Shown here: positions 9,548-18,223 of the stretch, piece by piece
How the letters are laid out: each line of letters opens with the position of its first letter
Numbering within the stretch: position 1 is the first letter of the stretch
NCBI GenBank assembly: GCA_035285325.1
Contig: JAYKJB010000105.1
Span: 1 to 38,283 of the forward strand
DNA from: Candidatus Sericytochromatia bacterium
GTDB lineage: Bacteria; Cyanobacteriota; Sericytochromatia; S15B-MN24; JAQBPE01
Length of the DNA stretch: 38,283 nt
Direction: 5' to 3'
Program-made: the position numbers and the translations under genes
Notes under the pieces: model-generated
Databases searched by the model: none
Told to the model about the DNA's origin: nothing
Seen by the model: the letters and a program-made list of their open reading frames with translations, nothing else

Positions 9548-10291
9548 TTACATCCCCAGCGCGCTCTTCATGATCGCGATCAGCTTGCTGGCGTAGCCTG
9601 GATCCGTCGCGTAGACCCCTTGCAACGCCTTGGCGTAGCGCACGGGGTTGTCCTTCACGGCCAGGGCTCGCTGGTAGCGGCCGTTGTGAAGCGTGCGGGC
9701 GTAGGCCTCAAAAGCCTCGTGAAAGCTGCCGTAACGCGCAAACGGTTCACGGGTGCGCACCCAGCGACCGCGCAGGTGTTCACGGGTGGAGACCATGACG
9801 CTGCCCTGGGAGCCACGCCCCTTGATGCCAAACACGTTGTAGGTGCCGATCGCGGCCTTGCCCCAGTTCGATTCGAGCGCGGCCTGCGCCAGGATCACCT
9901 TGGCAGGCAAGCCGTACTTGGCCTCGATCGCCAGGGCGGCCGGCACCATCTGCCGCAGGAACGGGCTACGGGGGTTCAGCTTCTCCGCTTCGATGTCGCG
10001 CGCGAGCCGGTCGACGTCCTGGCGCGCCGCGTGGCGGGGGCGTTCCGTTTGCAGCAGCAGGCGGTCTTCGCTCAGGGGGCGCTTGGCCGTGCCGGGTTTT
10101 GCGGGAGGCGTCGGCTGAGCCGGATCAGGCGCCGGGCGCCGCGCCTCCGCCGGCAGGGTGAGCGTGTCGCCCGCGTGGATGCGGTGCGGATCCGTCAGGC
10201 GGTTGAGCCGCATCAGGCGCCGGATCGAGGTGTCGTAGGTGGCGGCGATCGCCGAGAGCGTCTCGCCGCGTTGCACGATGTGTCTGGTCAC
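9548..10291 (-). CDS. LysM domain plus mannosyl-glycoprotein endo-beta-N-acetylglucosaminidase-like domain
   Basis: Predicted peptidoglycan hydrolase, 247 residues. An N-terminal LysM module (RHIVQRGETLSAIAATYDTS to HAGDTLTLPAE, residues about 3-50) binds glycan. After a Pro-rich linker and a charged helical region comes a glucosaminidase domain (FlgJ/LytG type) with the catalytic-Glu motif ILAQAALESNWGKAAIGTYN and the NVFGIKG and FHEAFEAYARTL signatures. GTG at 10291 is chosen because GGGGAGG lies 8 bases upstream; the LysM begins immediately, so no signal peptide is visible. An upstream in-frame extension also lacks one. It follows the amidase gene, another wall hydrolase, so the two may act together in wall turnover or sporulation-like/division processes; that is inference. 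Confidence 0.9.
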   Translation of the reverse strand: MTRHIVQRGETLSAIAATYDTSIRRLMRLNRLTDPHRIHAGDTLTLPAEARRPAPDPAQPTPPAKPGTAKRPLSEDRLLLQTERPRHAARQDVDRLARDIEAEKLNPRSPFLRQMVPAALAIEAKYGLPAKVILAQAALESNWGKAAIGTYNVFGIKGRGSQGSVMVSTREHLRGRWVRTREPFARYGSFHEAFEAYARTLHNGRYQRALAVKDNPVRYAKALQGVYATDPGYASKLIAIMKSALGM

Positions 10292-10434
10292 GAACAAAAC
10301 CTCCCCAGGCGCCGGGAACACGAGCGCTCCCGCTAACGGGCTTATCCGGCCCGGTCGAGGTTTTTATTCTTAGCAAACGGTTAATATTAATTGAAAAACT
10401 GGATATCGAATTGGCGAAATCCGCCTGGTGTCCG
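10292..10434 (-). promoter_or_regulatory. AT-rich intergenic stretch upstream of the LysM-glucosaminidase gene
   Basis: The stretch at about 10360-10415 is much richer in A+T than its surroundings. On the minus strand TTCAAT followed 17 bases later by TAAGAA gives a weak sigma70-like promoter. A short hairpin (CCCG-TTAG-CGGG) lies nearer the gene. The separate promoter argues against obligatory co-transcription with the amidase. Confidence 0.35.
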
Positions 10435-11151
10435 CTATTGACGGGCCTGGGTCGCCGGTGACACCTGGCGCACCACCTGGGTGCCCTGGGCCAGCAGGCC
10501 GGCGACCCCCCGCTTGTAGCGCGCCCAGTCAAAGTTGTCGGCCGGATCCTTCTTGATGCCAGGGTAGTTGGTCACGTGACGGTGGCCCACGATGCGCTCC
10601 AGGGGAATCCCGTAACGCTGCACGAGGTCAGTCGTCAGCACGCTCAGGGTGCGGTACTGGGCGTCGCTGAAGGGGTCGCTGCCGGTCTGGGCGTTGACGA
10701 GCTCGATCCCGAGCGAGAAGTCATTGACCTTCTCGCGCCCCTCGAACTTGCTCGGCCCCGCGTGCCAGGCGCGTCGCTCGTCCGGCACGCACTGGATCAG
10801 CTCCCCGGCCTTGCCGATGATGTAGTGCGCGCTCACGAAAGAACGGGGATGCTGGAACCAGTTCACGATCGTGCGGGCCTGCGTGACGCCGGGGGTTTCC
10901 GTGTCGTGCAGGATGATCGTGTCGATCACCGCGCCGGCCGGGCGATCGTCCTGGTGCGGCGAGGCCATGACGGTCAGGGGCAGTGATACCCTCGGGCCAA
11001 TCGGTGCGAGTGCGGGCACTTCGGGGAGGCTCGCGCCTTGCGGCACGCTGCTGGTGACGACGCTGGCACTCAGGGCCAGAAAGAAGATGGGGGCGATCAT
11101 GGCGGGGCGCACTCCTCGGCGCAGCAACTGAAAATACGGCAATCGGGCCAT
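10435..11151 (-). CDS. N-acetylmuramoyl-L-alanine amidase, AmpD/Amidase_2 type, membrane-anchored or exported
   Basis: Cleaves the amide bond between N-acetylmuramic acid and the stem peptide; zinc hydrolase; 238 residues. The N-terminal hydrophobic segment AMIAPIFFLALSASVVTSS after basic residues is a signal peptide or anchor, placing the enzyme outside the cytoplasm. Seen: the first zinc ligand in IILHDTETPGV, the conserved SAHYIIGKAGELIQCVPDE and AWHAG blocks, FSLGIELVNA, and the C-terminal ligand cluster GHRHVTNYPGIKKDPADNFD. The start ATG at 11151 has GGGAG 9 bases upstream. It is followed on the same strand by the LysM-glucosaminidase and preceded by the ROK kinase; sugar kinase plus wall hydrolases could form a wall-recycling neighbourhood, although the kinase looks like a fructokinase. 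Confidence 0.92.
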   Translation of the reverse strand: MARLPYFQLLRRGVRPAMIAPIFFLALSASVVTSSVPQGASLPEVPALAPIGPRVSLPLTVMASPHQDDRPAGAVIDTIILHDTETPGVTQARTIVNWFQHPRSFVSAHYIIGKAGELIQCVPDERRAWHAGPSKFEGREKVNDFSLGIELVNAQTGSDPFSDAQYRTLSVLTTDLVQRYGIPLERIVGHRHVTNYPGIKKDPADNFDWARYKRGVAGLLAQGTQVVRQVSPATQARQ

Positions 11152-11299
11152 GGTGAGACACTCCCGAGGATTTCCTACCCAGGGCGGCCGATGATCTTGG
11201 ATTCTGGCAGCGCGCGGGTTCCGCGTCGGTGTCGGATGTCTCGGAGCGAGGCGGGCGGACCAAGCGGGTATCGCGTGCCATGAGCGAAGGGGCGCCCCG

Positions 11300-12220
11300 T
11301 CAGCCGCAGGCGGGGGCCGGCTGGCGGCGGGCGGCGATCGCCAGCGCGCCCAGAACACCGGCCCGATCGCCCAGTTCGGGCGGCACCAGGCGGCTTTCCA
11401 GTTCGAACGGCAGCGTCTCCGGGCGCAGGTAGCCCCCCAGCCAGTGCGCCGTCCGGGTGCGCGCGCGGGTCAGCAGCGCCGGATGCTGGCCGACCCCGCC
11501 GCCGATGATCAGGCGCTGCGGACTCACTGTCAGGAACAGGTTGGCGGCCAGCTGGCCGAGGTAATCGCCCAGGATTTCCCAGAGCGGGTGGTCGGCCGGC
11601 AGATCGTCCAGACGCCCCACGCCGCGCGCCTGGAGGGCACTGCCGCTGGCCAGGCCCTCCAGACAGTCCCCGTGGAACGGGCAGCTGCCCGAAAATTCTG
11701 TATCCAGCGGGTGGCGCCGCACGGGAATGTGGCCCAGTTCCGGGTGGGAGAGCCCCCGCAGAGGCGTCTGGGCCACCAGCACGCCCCCGCCGATGCCGGT
11801 GCCGACCGTGACGTAAACGAACAGGTCCTGCCCGCGCCCGGCGCCCCACAGGCCCTCGGCCAGACCGGCGGCATTGACGTCGGTGTCGAGCCCGACCGGG
11901 CAGCCCAGCGCGTCCTGCAGCGTGGTCGCCAGCGGATATCCCCCCCAACCCGGCTTGGGCGTCGCGCCCAGGCAGCCCCAGCGGGGCGAGGCGGGGTCCA
12001 GCTCGATCGGTCCGAAGGTCCCGATGCCCAGCGCCTGCAGGGGGCCCTGCGTGGCGACGACCGCCTGGAAGAAGCCCAGCACCTCTGCCAGCGTCTCAGC
12101 CGGCCCACGCGTGTCGAGGCGCACCCGCTGAAGGATCTCACCAGACGCCGAGCCGACGGCACAAACAAATTTTGTACCGCCGGCCTCAATGGCACCGAAA
12201 CAAGCAGGGGTCGTCGTCAC
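11300..12220 (-). CDS. ROK-family sugar kinase, fructokinase type
   Basis: ATP-dependent hexose kinase, most likely fructokinase; 306 residues. Seen: N-terminal phosphate-binding IEAGGTKFVCAVG, the DTDVNAAGLAEG catalytic region, YVTVGTGIGGGVLV, and the ROK zinc site spread over LGHIPVRRHPLD and GSCPFHGDCLEGLASG (His-x-Cys-x-x-His-x-x-x-Cys pattern). The HP-D-x-E/F-S-G-x-CPFHGDCLEG arrangement is the fructokinase subgroup (B. subtilis YdhR/GmuE-like) rather than glucokinase or NagK. The start is GTG at 12220. There is no Shine-Dalgarno; a TACAAT hexamer sits exactly six bases before the GTG on the coding strand, so translation may be leaderless. The gap to the preceding EF-hand gene is only 34 bases. 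Confidence 0.9.
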   Translation of the reverse strand: MTTTPACFGAIEAGGTKFVCAVGSASGEILQRVRLDTRGPAETLAEVLGFFQAVVATQGPLQALGIGTFGPIELDPASPRWGCLGATPKPGWGGYPLATTLQDALGCPVGLDTDVNAAGLAEGLWGAGRGQDLFVYVTVGTGIGGGVLVAQTPLRGLSHPELGHIPVRRHPLDTEFSGSCPFHGDCLEGLASGSALQARGVGRLDDLPADHPLWEILGDYLGQLAANLFLTVSPQRLIIGGGVGQHPALLTRARTRTAHWLGGYLRPETLPFELESRLVPPELGDRAGVLGALAIAARRQPAPACG

Positions 12221-12226
12221 GCGATC

Positions 12227-12232
12227 ATTGTA
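12227..12232 (-). promoter_or_regulatory. Candidate -10 element (TACAAT) for leaderless ROK kinase transcript
   Basis: On the minus strand TACAAT is followed by six bases and then the GTG start codon, so a normal transcription start would fall on the first base of the codon. No convincing -35 box precedes it. Confidence 0.4.
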
Positions 12233-12254
12233 GGAGACGCGCCGCAGCCCGTCA

Positions 12255-14759
12255 TCACCGGAGCACGGTGGTGCTGCCCCCTGAAATGGTGGTGGTCGTC
12301 GTGGTGGTGGTGCCGTTGCTGGTCGTGGTGGTTCTGGAGACCGTACCGGTGGGGCTCTCCTGACAGAACACCTGGCCAAATTCCTTGCGGTCGATCCGGT
12401 TGTCCTTGTTCAGGTCGTACTTGATGAACATCTCCCTGTTCCACTCGAAGACCGCCACCTCGTCCGGTCCCAGCAAGCCATCCGAGCCGGCCGCTCGCTT
12501 GAAGCGCTCATCGCAGGTGAGAGAGAGGCTGGTCGGCACGGGGCTCGGCTTGATGCTGGGGGCCGGGGTCGGCCTGGCCGTGGGGGCAGGGGTGGGCGTG
12601 GGCCGGATGGCATCACCTTCCTCACACGAGCCGATGCCGTATTCCTTGCGGTCCACGAAGCCGTCCCCGTTCAGGTCCATGGCCTTCAGCTGCGCCTCCG
12701 GGTTGGGGCGTCCGATCGTGGTCATGCGCCCATCCGCGGTGGTGATTGGTTCGAAGCCCTCGAACAGTTCCGTCACCGAGAGACGTCCATCGGCGTCGCG
12801 GTCCAGCTTCTTGAAGCGGTCGTCGCAGGGATTGCCGGGCAGCGTCACCTCCCCGCAGAATTCCGCGAGGCTGACCTTCATGTCCTGGTTGCGGTCCAGC
12901 GCCTGGAAGCGCGTCTTGACCTTGCTGTAGATTGCCTCCCGCTCCTGGCCTTGGGCGCGTTCGTGACCGGCGGCCAGCAACATCTCCTGGAAGCTGAGCG
13001 CGCCGTCGCCGTCCGCGTCCTGTTTCCGGTACACGTCCGGGCAGGGCGGCGCCGGGTCCGGGGCCAGGCCCGGCTCGCAGTATTCCTTCGGCGATAGCCT
13101 GCCGTCGTTATCCGCGTCCCACTTGGTGAAGTTCAGTTTGGTCTGCTCGTAGATCCGTTCCTTCTCATCGGCATTGATGGCGGCACGTGTTGCCCCCTGC
13201 AAGAGTTCCTCGAAACTCAGGCCCCCGTTCTGGTCTTGATCCAGCTGTTTGAAACGGCCGGCGCAATCCTCCGGCAGGGGTTCCGGGTTTGGTTCGTCGG
13301 CGGGACGGCAGAATTCCTTGAGGTCTACGAACCCGTCGCCGTTCAGGTCCAGGCCTTCCAGCTTCGATTTCGGGTTGGGGCGTCCCAGCATGGGTCGGCC
13401 GTCTGGCCCCAGTTGGGGCGTGAAGTCGTCGAACAGTTCCTCCACCGACAGGCGACCGTCTCGATCGCGGTCCAGCGTCTTGAACTTTTCCTCGCACGTC
13501 AGCGGGGCCGGCGGCTTGATCGGCATCTCCTCGCAGACTTCTTCCGGCGTGATGCGACCGTCGCCGTTCTTGTCACGGGCGATGAACTCGCGCTTCACCC
13601 TCGCTTCGAGGCCTTCCGGCGTGCCCGGGCGCTGGTCCCCGACGGGCGGTAGCGCCGTCGTGACCGCTGGCGCGTCTTGCTCCACCATCTGTTGCACCTG
13701 GACCGGAGCGCCTGCCAGGCGACGCGTGGGGGCGTTCTGCGGGGGCACGTCGGTCACGGCGCCGGGTTTTTCCTGAGGTTCGCCGGGGGGGCCTGCCTGA
13801 GGTTCCCGCGTCTGGCTCCTGGCGAATTTCAGCATTTCCTCGTAGGTGACCGCGCCGTCCCCATCCAGGTCGCGTTGCTTGAAGCTTTCGAGGCACGTCA
13901 TGGGGCGTTCGGCGGGCTTGGCCTGGCGCAAATCTTCCGCTTCGACCTTGCGACTGAGGTCTTCGAGCGACTTGTCATCCCGTTTGGCGTTTTTCAAGGC
14001 TGCCTTGGCATCCTCCAGGTCGCGCTTGATTTCGGGGTCGTCCTTGAGCTTCGCGGCGCGGGCCTGAATGGCCCTGGCATCGGTCAGGTCGGGCCGACCC
14101 TCCTTGCGGAGCTGCGCCTTCACCTTTTCCTTGATGCGCTTGAAGCTGGCCAGATCGACCTTGCCGAACAGCCGGCCCGCGCTGCCATCCTCGAGCAGGG
14201 CGGCGGTGGTGAGGGTGGTGGCCGAGTCGATCTCGGCACCGCCCTGGCCGGCCTGGGCCAGGCTCTTCATGTAGGCTACCTTGCCGTCGCGCTTGATGGC
14301 CGCCATCACGACGAGGGTGTAGCCATCCGGCACGCGCGGAAAGGTGAAGTTGCCGCGGGCGTCCGTCACGGTCGCGGGGATGCCTGGCAGTGGCGTCCCG
14401 GCCGCATCCGTCAGCATCACGGTGGTGTTGGCCAGCGGCGCCTCCTCGCCGGCCTCGGCTTGAAGCAACTGGCGGGTGCCCCGCAGGGAGGCCCCGTCCA
14501 TGCCGACCAGCGTGGCTGCGTCCAGGCCAATCAGGTTCTGGCTGGTGCTGAACGGGTCGCCGCCCACGCCCGCGTAGCCCGCGGGCGCGCGGACCACGCC
14601 GCTGAGGTTGCTGATCAGGCCCGCGTCCTGGTTGCTGATCAACCCGCCGCCTTGCGGGGGAGTGCCTCCCTGGTTCAGCTGCAGGGGCGACAGGGTGAAC
14701 TGACAAGCGGCCAGTGAAACGCTCAGGGCGAGCAGACCCAGAATCCGGTAACGACGCAT
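12255..14759 (-). CDS. Large EF-hand repeat lipoprotein with carboxypeptidase-regulatory-like domain and Thr-rich tail
   Basis: Putative secreted, lipid-anchored calcium-binding protein of unknown role; 834 residues. Lipobox SLAAC places the acylated Cys at residue 19. Residues about 105-155 (NTTVMLTDAAGTPLPG, TVTDARGNFTFPRVPDGYTL) form a CarboxypepD_reg/CNA-B-like beta domain. From residue about 296 to 792 there are roughly ten canonical EF-hand loops (for example DLDGDGAVTYEE, DKNGDGRITPEE, DLNGDGFVDLKE, DADGDGALSFQE, DLNKDNRIDRKE) plus one or two degenerate ones, many followed by a conserved Cys. A Pro/Thr linker and a Thr-rich C-terminal tail follow. The start ATG at 14759 has GGAGG 7 bases upstream. 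It is divergent from the MoxR gene. It could be a calcium-responsive adhesin or a cellulosome-dockerin-like scaffold, but neither is shown. Confidence 0.88.
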   Translation of the reverse strand: MRRYRILGLLALSVSLAACQFTLSPLQLNQGGTPPQGGGLISNQDAGLISNLSGVVRAPAGYAGVGGDPFSTSQNLIGLDAATLVGMDGASLRGTRQLLQAEAGEEAPLANTTVMLTDAAGTPLPGIPATVTDARGNFTFPRVPDGYTLVVMAAIKRDGKVAYMKSLAQAGQGGAEIDSATTLTTAALLEDGSAGRLFGKVDLASFKRIKEKVKAQLRKEGRPDLTDARAIQARAAKLKDDPEIKRDLEDAKAALKNAKRDDKSLEDLSRKVEAEDLRQAKPAERPMTCLESFKQRDLDGDGAVTYEEMLKFARSQTREPQAGPPGEPQEKPGAVTDVPPQNAPTRRLAGAPVQVQQMVEQDAPAVTTALPPVGDQRPGTPEGLEARVKREFIARDKNGDGRITPEEVCEEMPIKPPAPLTCEEKFKTLDRDRDGRLSVEELFDDFTPQLGPDGRPMLGRPNPKSKLEGLDLNGDGFVDLKEFCRPADEPNPEPLPEDCAGRFKQLDQDQNGGLSFEELLQGATRAAINADEKERIYEQTKLNFTKWDADNDGRLSPKEYCEPGLAPDPAPPCPDVYRKQDADGDGALSFQEMLLAAGHERAQGQEREAIYSKVKTRFQALDRNQDMKVSLAEFCGEVTLPGNPCDDRFKKLDRDADGRLSVTELFEGFEPITTADGRMTTIGRPNPEAQLKAMDLNGDGFVDRKEYGIGSCEEGDAIRPTPTPAPTARPTPAPSIKPSPVPTSLSLTCDERFKRAAGSDGLLGPDEVAVFEWNREMFIKYDLNKDNRIDRKEFGQVFCQESPTGTVSRTTTTSNGTTTTTTTTISGGSTTVLR
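12287..12335. repeat. Low-complexity GGT/GTC triplet tract
   Basis: A run of GGT, GTC and GTG triplets on the plus strand encodes the poly-threonine tail of the EF-hand lipoprotein on the minus strand. Such tracts can vary in length by slippage and would change only the tail length if whole triplets are gained or lost. Confidence 0.7.
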
Positions 14760-14914
14760 CAAAAAACCTCCGCTTGCATTCACGTGTCTCATGTCACACC
14801 TTCCCCACGATCGGAGGCGGGCGTGCCGGCCTTGAATGAAATCCCTGTTAAATCTTCATTGCTGACGGCCAGGTGAGTGCCGGGCGATCGCCGTGGGCGC
14901 GGCGGTTGGGATGT

Positions 14915-14920
14915 TACAAT
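14915..14920 (+). promoter_or_regulatory. Candidate -10 element (TACAAT) upstream of the MoxR gene
   Basis: TACAAT lies 33 bases upstream of the GTG start in the 193-base divergent region between the EF-hand lipoprotein and the MoxR gene. No good -35 box is present; GGAGGA at 14941-14946 is the ribosome-binding site. Confidence 0.35.
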
Positions 14921-14952
14921 GGCGGCGCTCGACCTGTATTGGAGGACACCCT

Positions 14953-15957
<1,005 letters not shown>

Positions 15958-15961
15958 ACCG

Positions 15962-16921
15962 GTGTGGTCGTGGATCACAGGCTGGCTTGACGGGCTGGCG
16001 CGGCCTGGCCTCGAGGAGGCCCCCGACGATCCGACGGAGGCGCTCACGCGACGCGTGCGTCGCCTGGAACTGCGCGCCGCCCGGCTGGTCCAGGAGCACC
16101 TCGGCGGTGCCTACGAGAGCGTCTTCAAGGGGCAGGGCATCGAATTCGACGAGGTGCGGGAGTACCAGGCCGGCGACGATCCGCGGCGAATCGATTGGAA
16201 CGTCACGGCCCGCATGGACCGCCCTTATGTGAAAACGTTTGCGGAGGAGCGGGAGCTCACCATCCTGCTGGTGGTCGACGTCTCCGCCAGCGCCGAATTC
16301 GGCTCCGGGGCGCAGCGCAAGCGAGAACTGGCTGCCGAACTGGTGGCGACGATCGCGGGGAGCGCCCTGCGCAATCAGGATCCGGTGGGCCTGTGCCTGT
16401 TTTCCGACCGCGTGGCGCTCTACCTGCCGCCGCACAAGGGCCGTGGCCACATCCACCGCCTGATCCGTCAGGTGCTGGAGGTTCATCCGGAGGGGCCAGG
16501 GACTCGCTATGATGTCGTGGTCCCCGTGCTGATGCGGCTGCCGCGTCGCTGCGTGGTGTTCTTCATCTCGGATTTCCTGTCCGATGGCTATGAGCGTCCC
16601 TTGCGCCTGCTGGCCACCCGCCATGACCTGGTCCCGGTGAGTGTCCTGGACCCGCGCGAGCGGCAGCTGCCGGAGGTGGGCCTGGTGCGCTTGCGGGATC
16701 CCGAGACGGGTCAGGTGGCGGTGGTCGACACCTCCGACCCGGCTGCGCGCGAGGCGTACCAGGTCACGGTGGCCGCCCATCTCGCGGCCAGTGTGGCCTT
16801 CTTCCAGCGACTCGGCTGCGACCACCTGGCGCTGGTGACGGACCAGGGGTGCCTGAAGCCCTTGTTGCGGTTTTTTCGCGCCCGTCAGGGGCGGCGCAGC
16901 CGGCGACGAGCCTGCTCCTGA
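15962..16921 (+). CDS. DUF58 domain protein (vWA-like), MoxR partner
   Basis: 319 residues. The DUF58 core is clear: EFDEVREYQAGDDPRRIDWN followed by a hydrophobic strand ending LLVVDVSASAEFGSG, a MIDAS-like D-x-S-x-S from the vWA fold, and a later FFISDFLSD segment. Unlike many DUF58 proteins it has no N-terminal transmembrane pair, so it is probably cytoplasmic. DUF58 proteins are regular genomic partners of MoxR ATPases, and the 4-base spacing here supports a working pair. The larger MoxR operons also carry vWA/BatA and TPR genes; these are missing, as the next gene is convergent. The GTG start has no clear Shine-Dalgarno, consistent with translational coupling. The biochemical role is unknown. 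Confidence 0.92.
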   Translation: MWSWITGWLDGLARPGLEEAPDDPTEALTRRVRRLELRAARLVQEHLGGAYESVFKGQGIEFDEVREYQAGDDPRRIDWNVTARMDRPYVKTFAEERELTILLVVDVSASAEFGSGAQRKRELAAELVATIAGSALRNQDPVGLCLFSDRVALYLPPHKGRGHIHRLIRQVLEVHPEGPGTRYDVVVPVLMRLPRRCVVFFISDFLSDGYERPLRLLATRHDLVPVSVLDPRERQLPEVGLVRLRDPETGQVAVVDTSDPAAREAYQVTVAAHLAASVAFFQRLGCDHLALVTDQGCLKPLLRFFRARQGRRSRRRACS

Positions 16922-16982
16922 ACCAGGCGTATCGCGACGTTCCAGGTGGGCCGGGCCCGCTTCGCTACCCTGACCGCCGCGA

Positions 16983-17561
16983 TCAGCGGCGGCCGAACAC
17001 GCCCTGGAGCGTGCGCGCCAGTTGCTCGACGTTCTGGCCGATGCTCTGGATCGAGTAACCCACCTGGTTCGCCACCTGGTTGACCTGGGTTGCCACCTGC
17101 TGGCCCTGGGGCTGGGCTGGCCAGGCGCCCCAGCGGGCATCGTAAGGGGCGCTGGAGGGGGGCAGAGAATACGGGCTTGGCGCCGGCGGGGTGCTGACGG
17201 CGGTGGGCGGCGCGAAGGGCGGGGTGCGCCAGCTGGGCCAGCTGGATGGGGCCGGCGCAGGGCTCGGCGTGCTGGCGTTTGCCAGCGCGGCTTGCAATTC
17301 TGCGATGCGCTGGTGCAAGGCCACCAGCGTGCTGGCAAGGGCATCCTGGGAATGGGGGCCCTGAGCAGCAGTTGGCGTCATCGGAGGCTGGACGTTACCG
17401 GGGGGCGGAGCGAAAGAGGGAGGGGCGCCTGGCGGCCAGGCCATGCCAGGGGGCGCGACCAAGGGCGGGGTGGCCGCGGGCGGCCAGGCGACGCCGGCGG
17501 GACGGGCCACCGACGCGCTGGTGACGTGATACTGCATCAAGCGAGACTGTCCTGCATTCAT
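16983..17561 (-). CDS. Proline-rich protein with short coiled coil, function unknown
   Basis: 192 residues, not recognised as any family. Residues about 15-65 and 100-145 are dominated by Pro, Ala and Ser with repeated WPP, APP and PPG elements. Between them a short amphipathic helix (STLVALHQRIAELQAALAN) could form a coiled coil. The C-terminus (QVATQVNQVANQVGYSIQSI and VEQLARTLQGVFG) is a second amphipathic helix with heptad-like spacing, reminiscent of oligomerisation or phasin-like helices. There is no signal peptide or membrane segment. ATG at 17561 has GGAG 8 bases upstream. It is convergent with the DUF58 gene. Disordered composition with helical ends suggests a scaffold or granule/surface-associated protein, but this is only inference. 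Confidence 0.7.
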   Translation of the reverse strand: MNAGQSRLMQYHVTSASVARPAGVAWPPAATPPLVAPPGMAWPPGAPPSFAPPPGNVQPPMTPTAAQGPHSQDALASTLVALHQRIAELQAALANASTPSPAPAPSSWPSWRTPPFAPPTAVSTPPAPSPYSLPPSSAPYDARWGAWPAQPQGQQVATQVNQVANQVGYSIQSIGQNVEQLARTLQGVFGRR

Positions 17562-17799
17562 GAATCTTGCTCCCGACACCCTCTCGACTCACCCGGCAGC
17601 CCGGCTGCCACCACAACGCTCTTGTCGCGGCATGAACCCTGGATTCGATAAGGAATGGATGAAAGAATCCTTAAATCAAGGTCAAAATTCTGAAGGGGAT
17701 TTAATTTCGCTTAATCTCCGGCGTGATGCGTTCGAGATAAACTGGGGAGGGTGCATTCGCTCGACGGGGGCGTGACCGGATGCAGGCAGGGAGTGAGGC
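17562..17799. promoter_or_regulatory. Divergent intergenic region with AT-rich motif
   Basis: 238 bases between the Pro-rich gene and the 133-residue unknown gene. The AT-rich centre (about 17655-17720) carries TTAAATCAAGGTCAAAATTC at 17671-17690, similar to a motif upstream of the second large lipoprotein (24408). A weak open frame at 17632-17775 is not convincing as a gene. Confidence 0.35.
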
Positions 17800-18201
17800 G
17801 TGTCGCTGGCGGCGGAGCAACCACTGATCGACCCGGGAGAAATCCAGGCCTGGCCGCCCGAGCCGGTGGCTCAGGTGCTGGCTTCTTGCGGTCGCGATTA
17901 CGCCTACCTGCTCGAGCGTCTGGCGCGCCACCTGATGCGAGCGGAGCCTGACTTCAGGGCCTCCCGCCAGGCCTGCCTGGCGGCCTATCTGCACCCGCAC
18001 AACGTGCTGGCCCCGCTCGACAGCGAGCGCTTCGAGTACCTGCAGGGCATGCTGGAGGCGCCGGATACGCTCGATATGGCGCTGTTCGAAACCTGGGTGC
18101 CGCTGGTGGTGCTCAAGGCCACCACGCTGGCCACCGAAACCTACGTCCACAACCACCTCGACCAGGTGGTCGCGGCCGTGCCCCGCTTGCTGCACGGCTG
18201 A
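17800..18201 (+). CDS. Conserved-looking protein of unknown function, 133 residues
   Basis: Not recognised. The product is soluble, mainly helical by composition, with no signal peptide or membrane segment. It contains helices rich in Leu, Ala and Arg (YAYLLERLARHLMRAEPDF, then CLAAYLHPHNVLAPLDSERF) and a hydrophobic segment TWVPLVVLKATTLATETYVH near the C-terminus that is too short and polar for a clear membrane span. Three Cys and several His are scattered without a metal motif. The start is GTG at 17800 with GGGAG just upstream. It is convergent with the aminotransferase gene, with 22 bases between stops. Codon use and length support a real gene, but no role can be given. Confidence 0.65.
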   Translation: MSLAAEQPLIDPGEIQAWPPEPVAQVLASCGRDYAYLLERLARHLMRAEPDFRASRQACLAAYLHPHNVLAPLDSERFEYLQGMLEAPDTLDMALFETWVPLVVLKATTLATETYVHNHLDQVVAAVPRLLHG

Positions 18202-18223
18202 GCAGGTTGACTGGTCGCGGCCC

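Noticed and set aside
17632-17775. Short AT-rich plus-strand frame beginning MNPGFDKEWMKESL
   Set aside because: No ribosome-binding site, unusual composition, overlaps the predicted promoter region.
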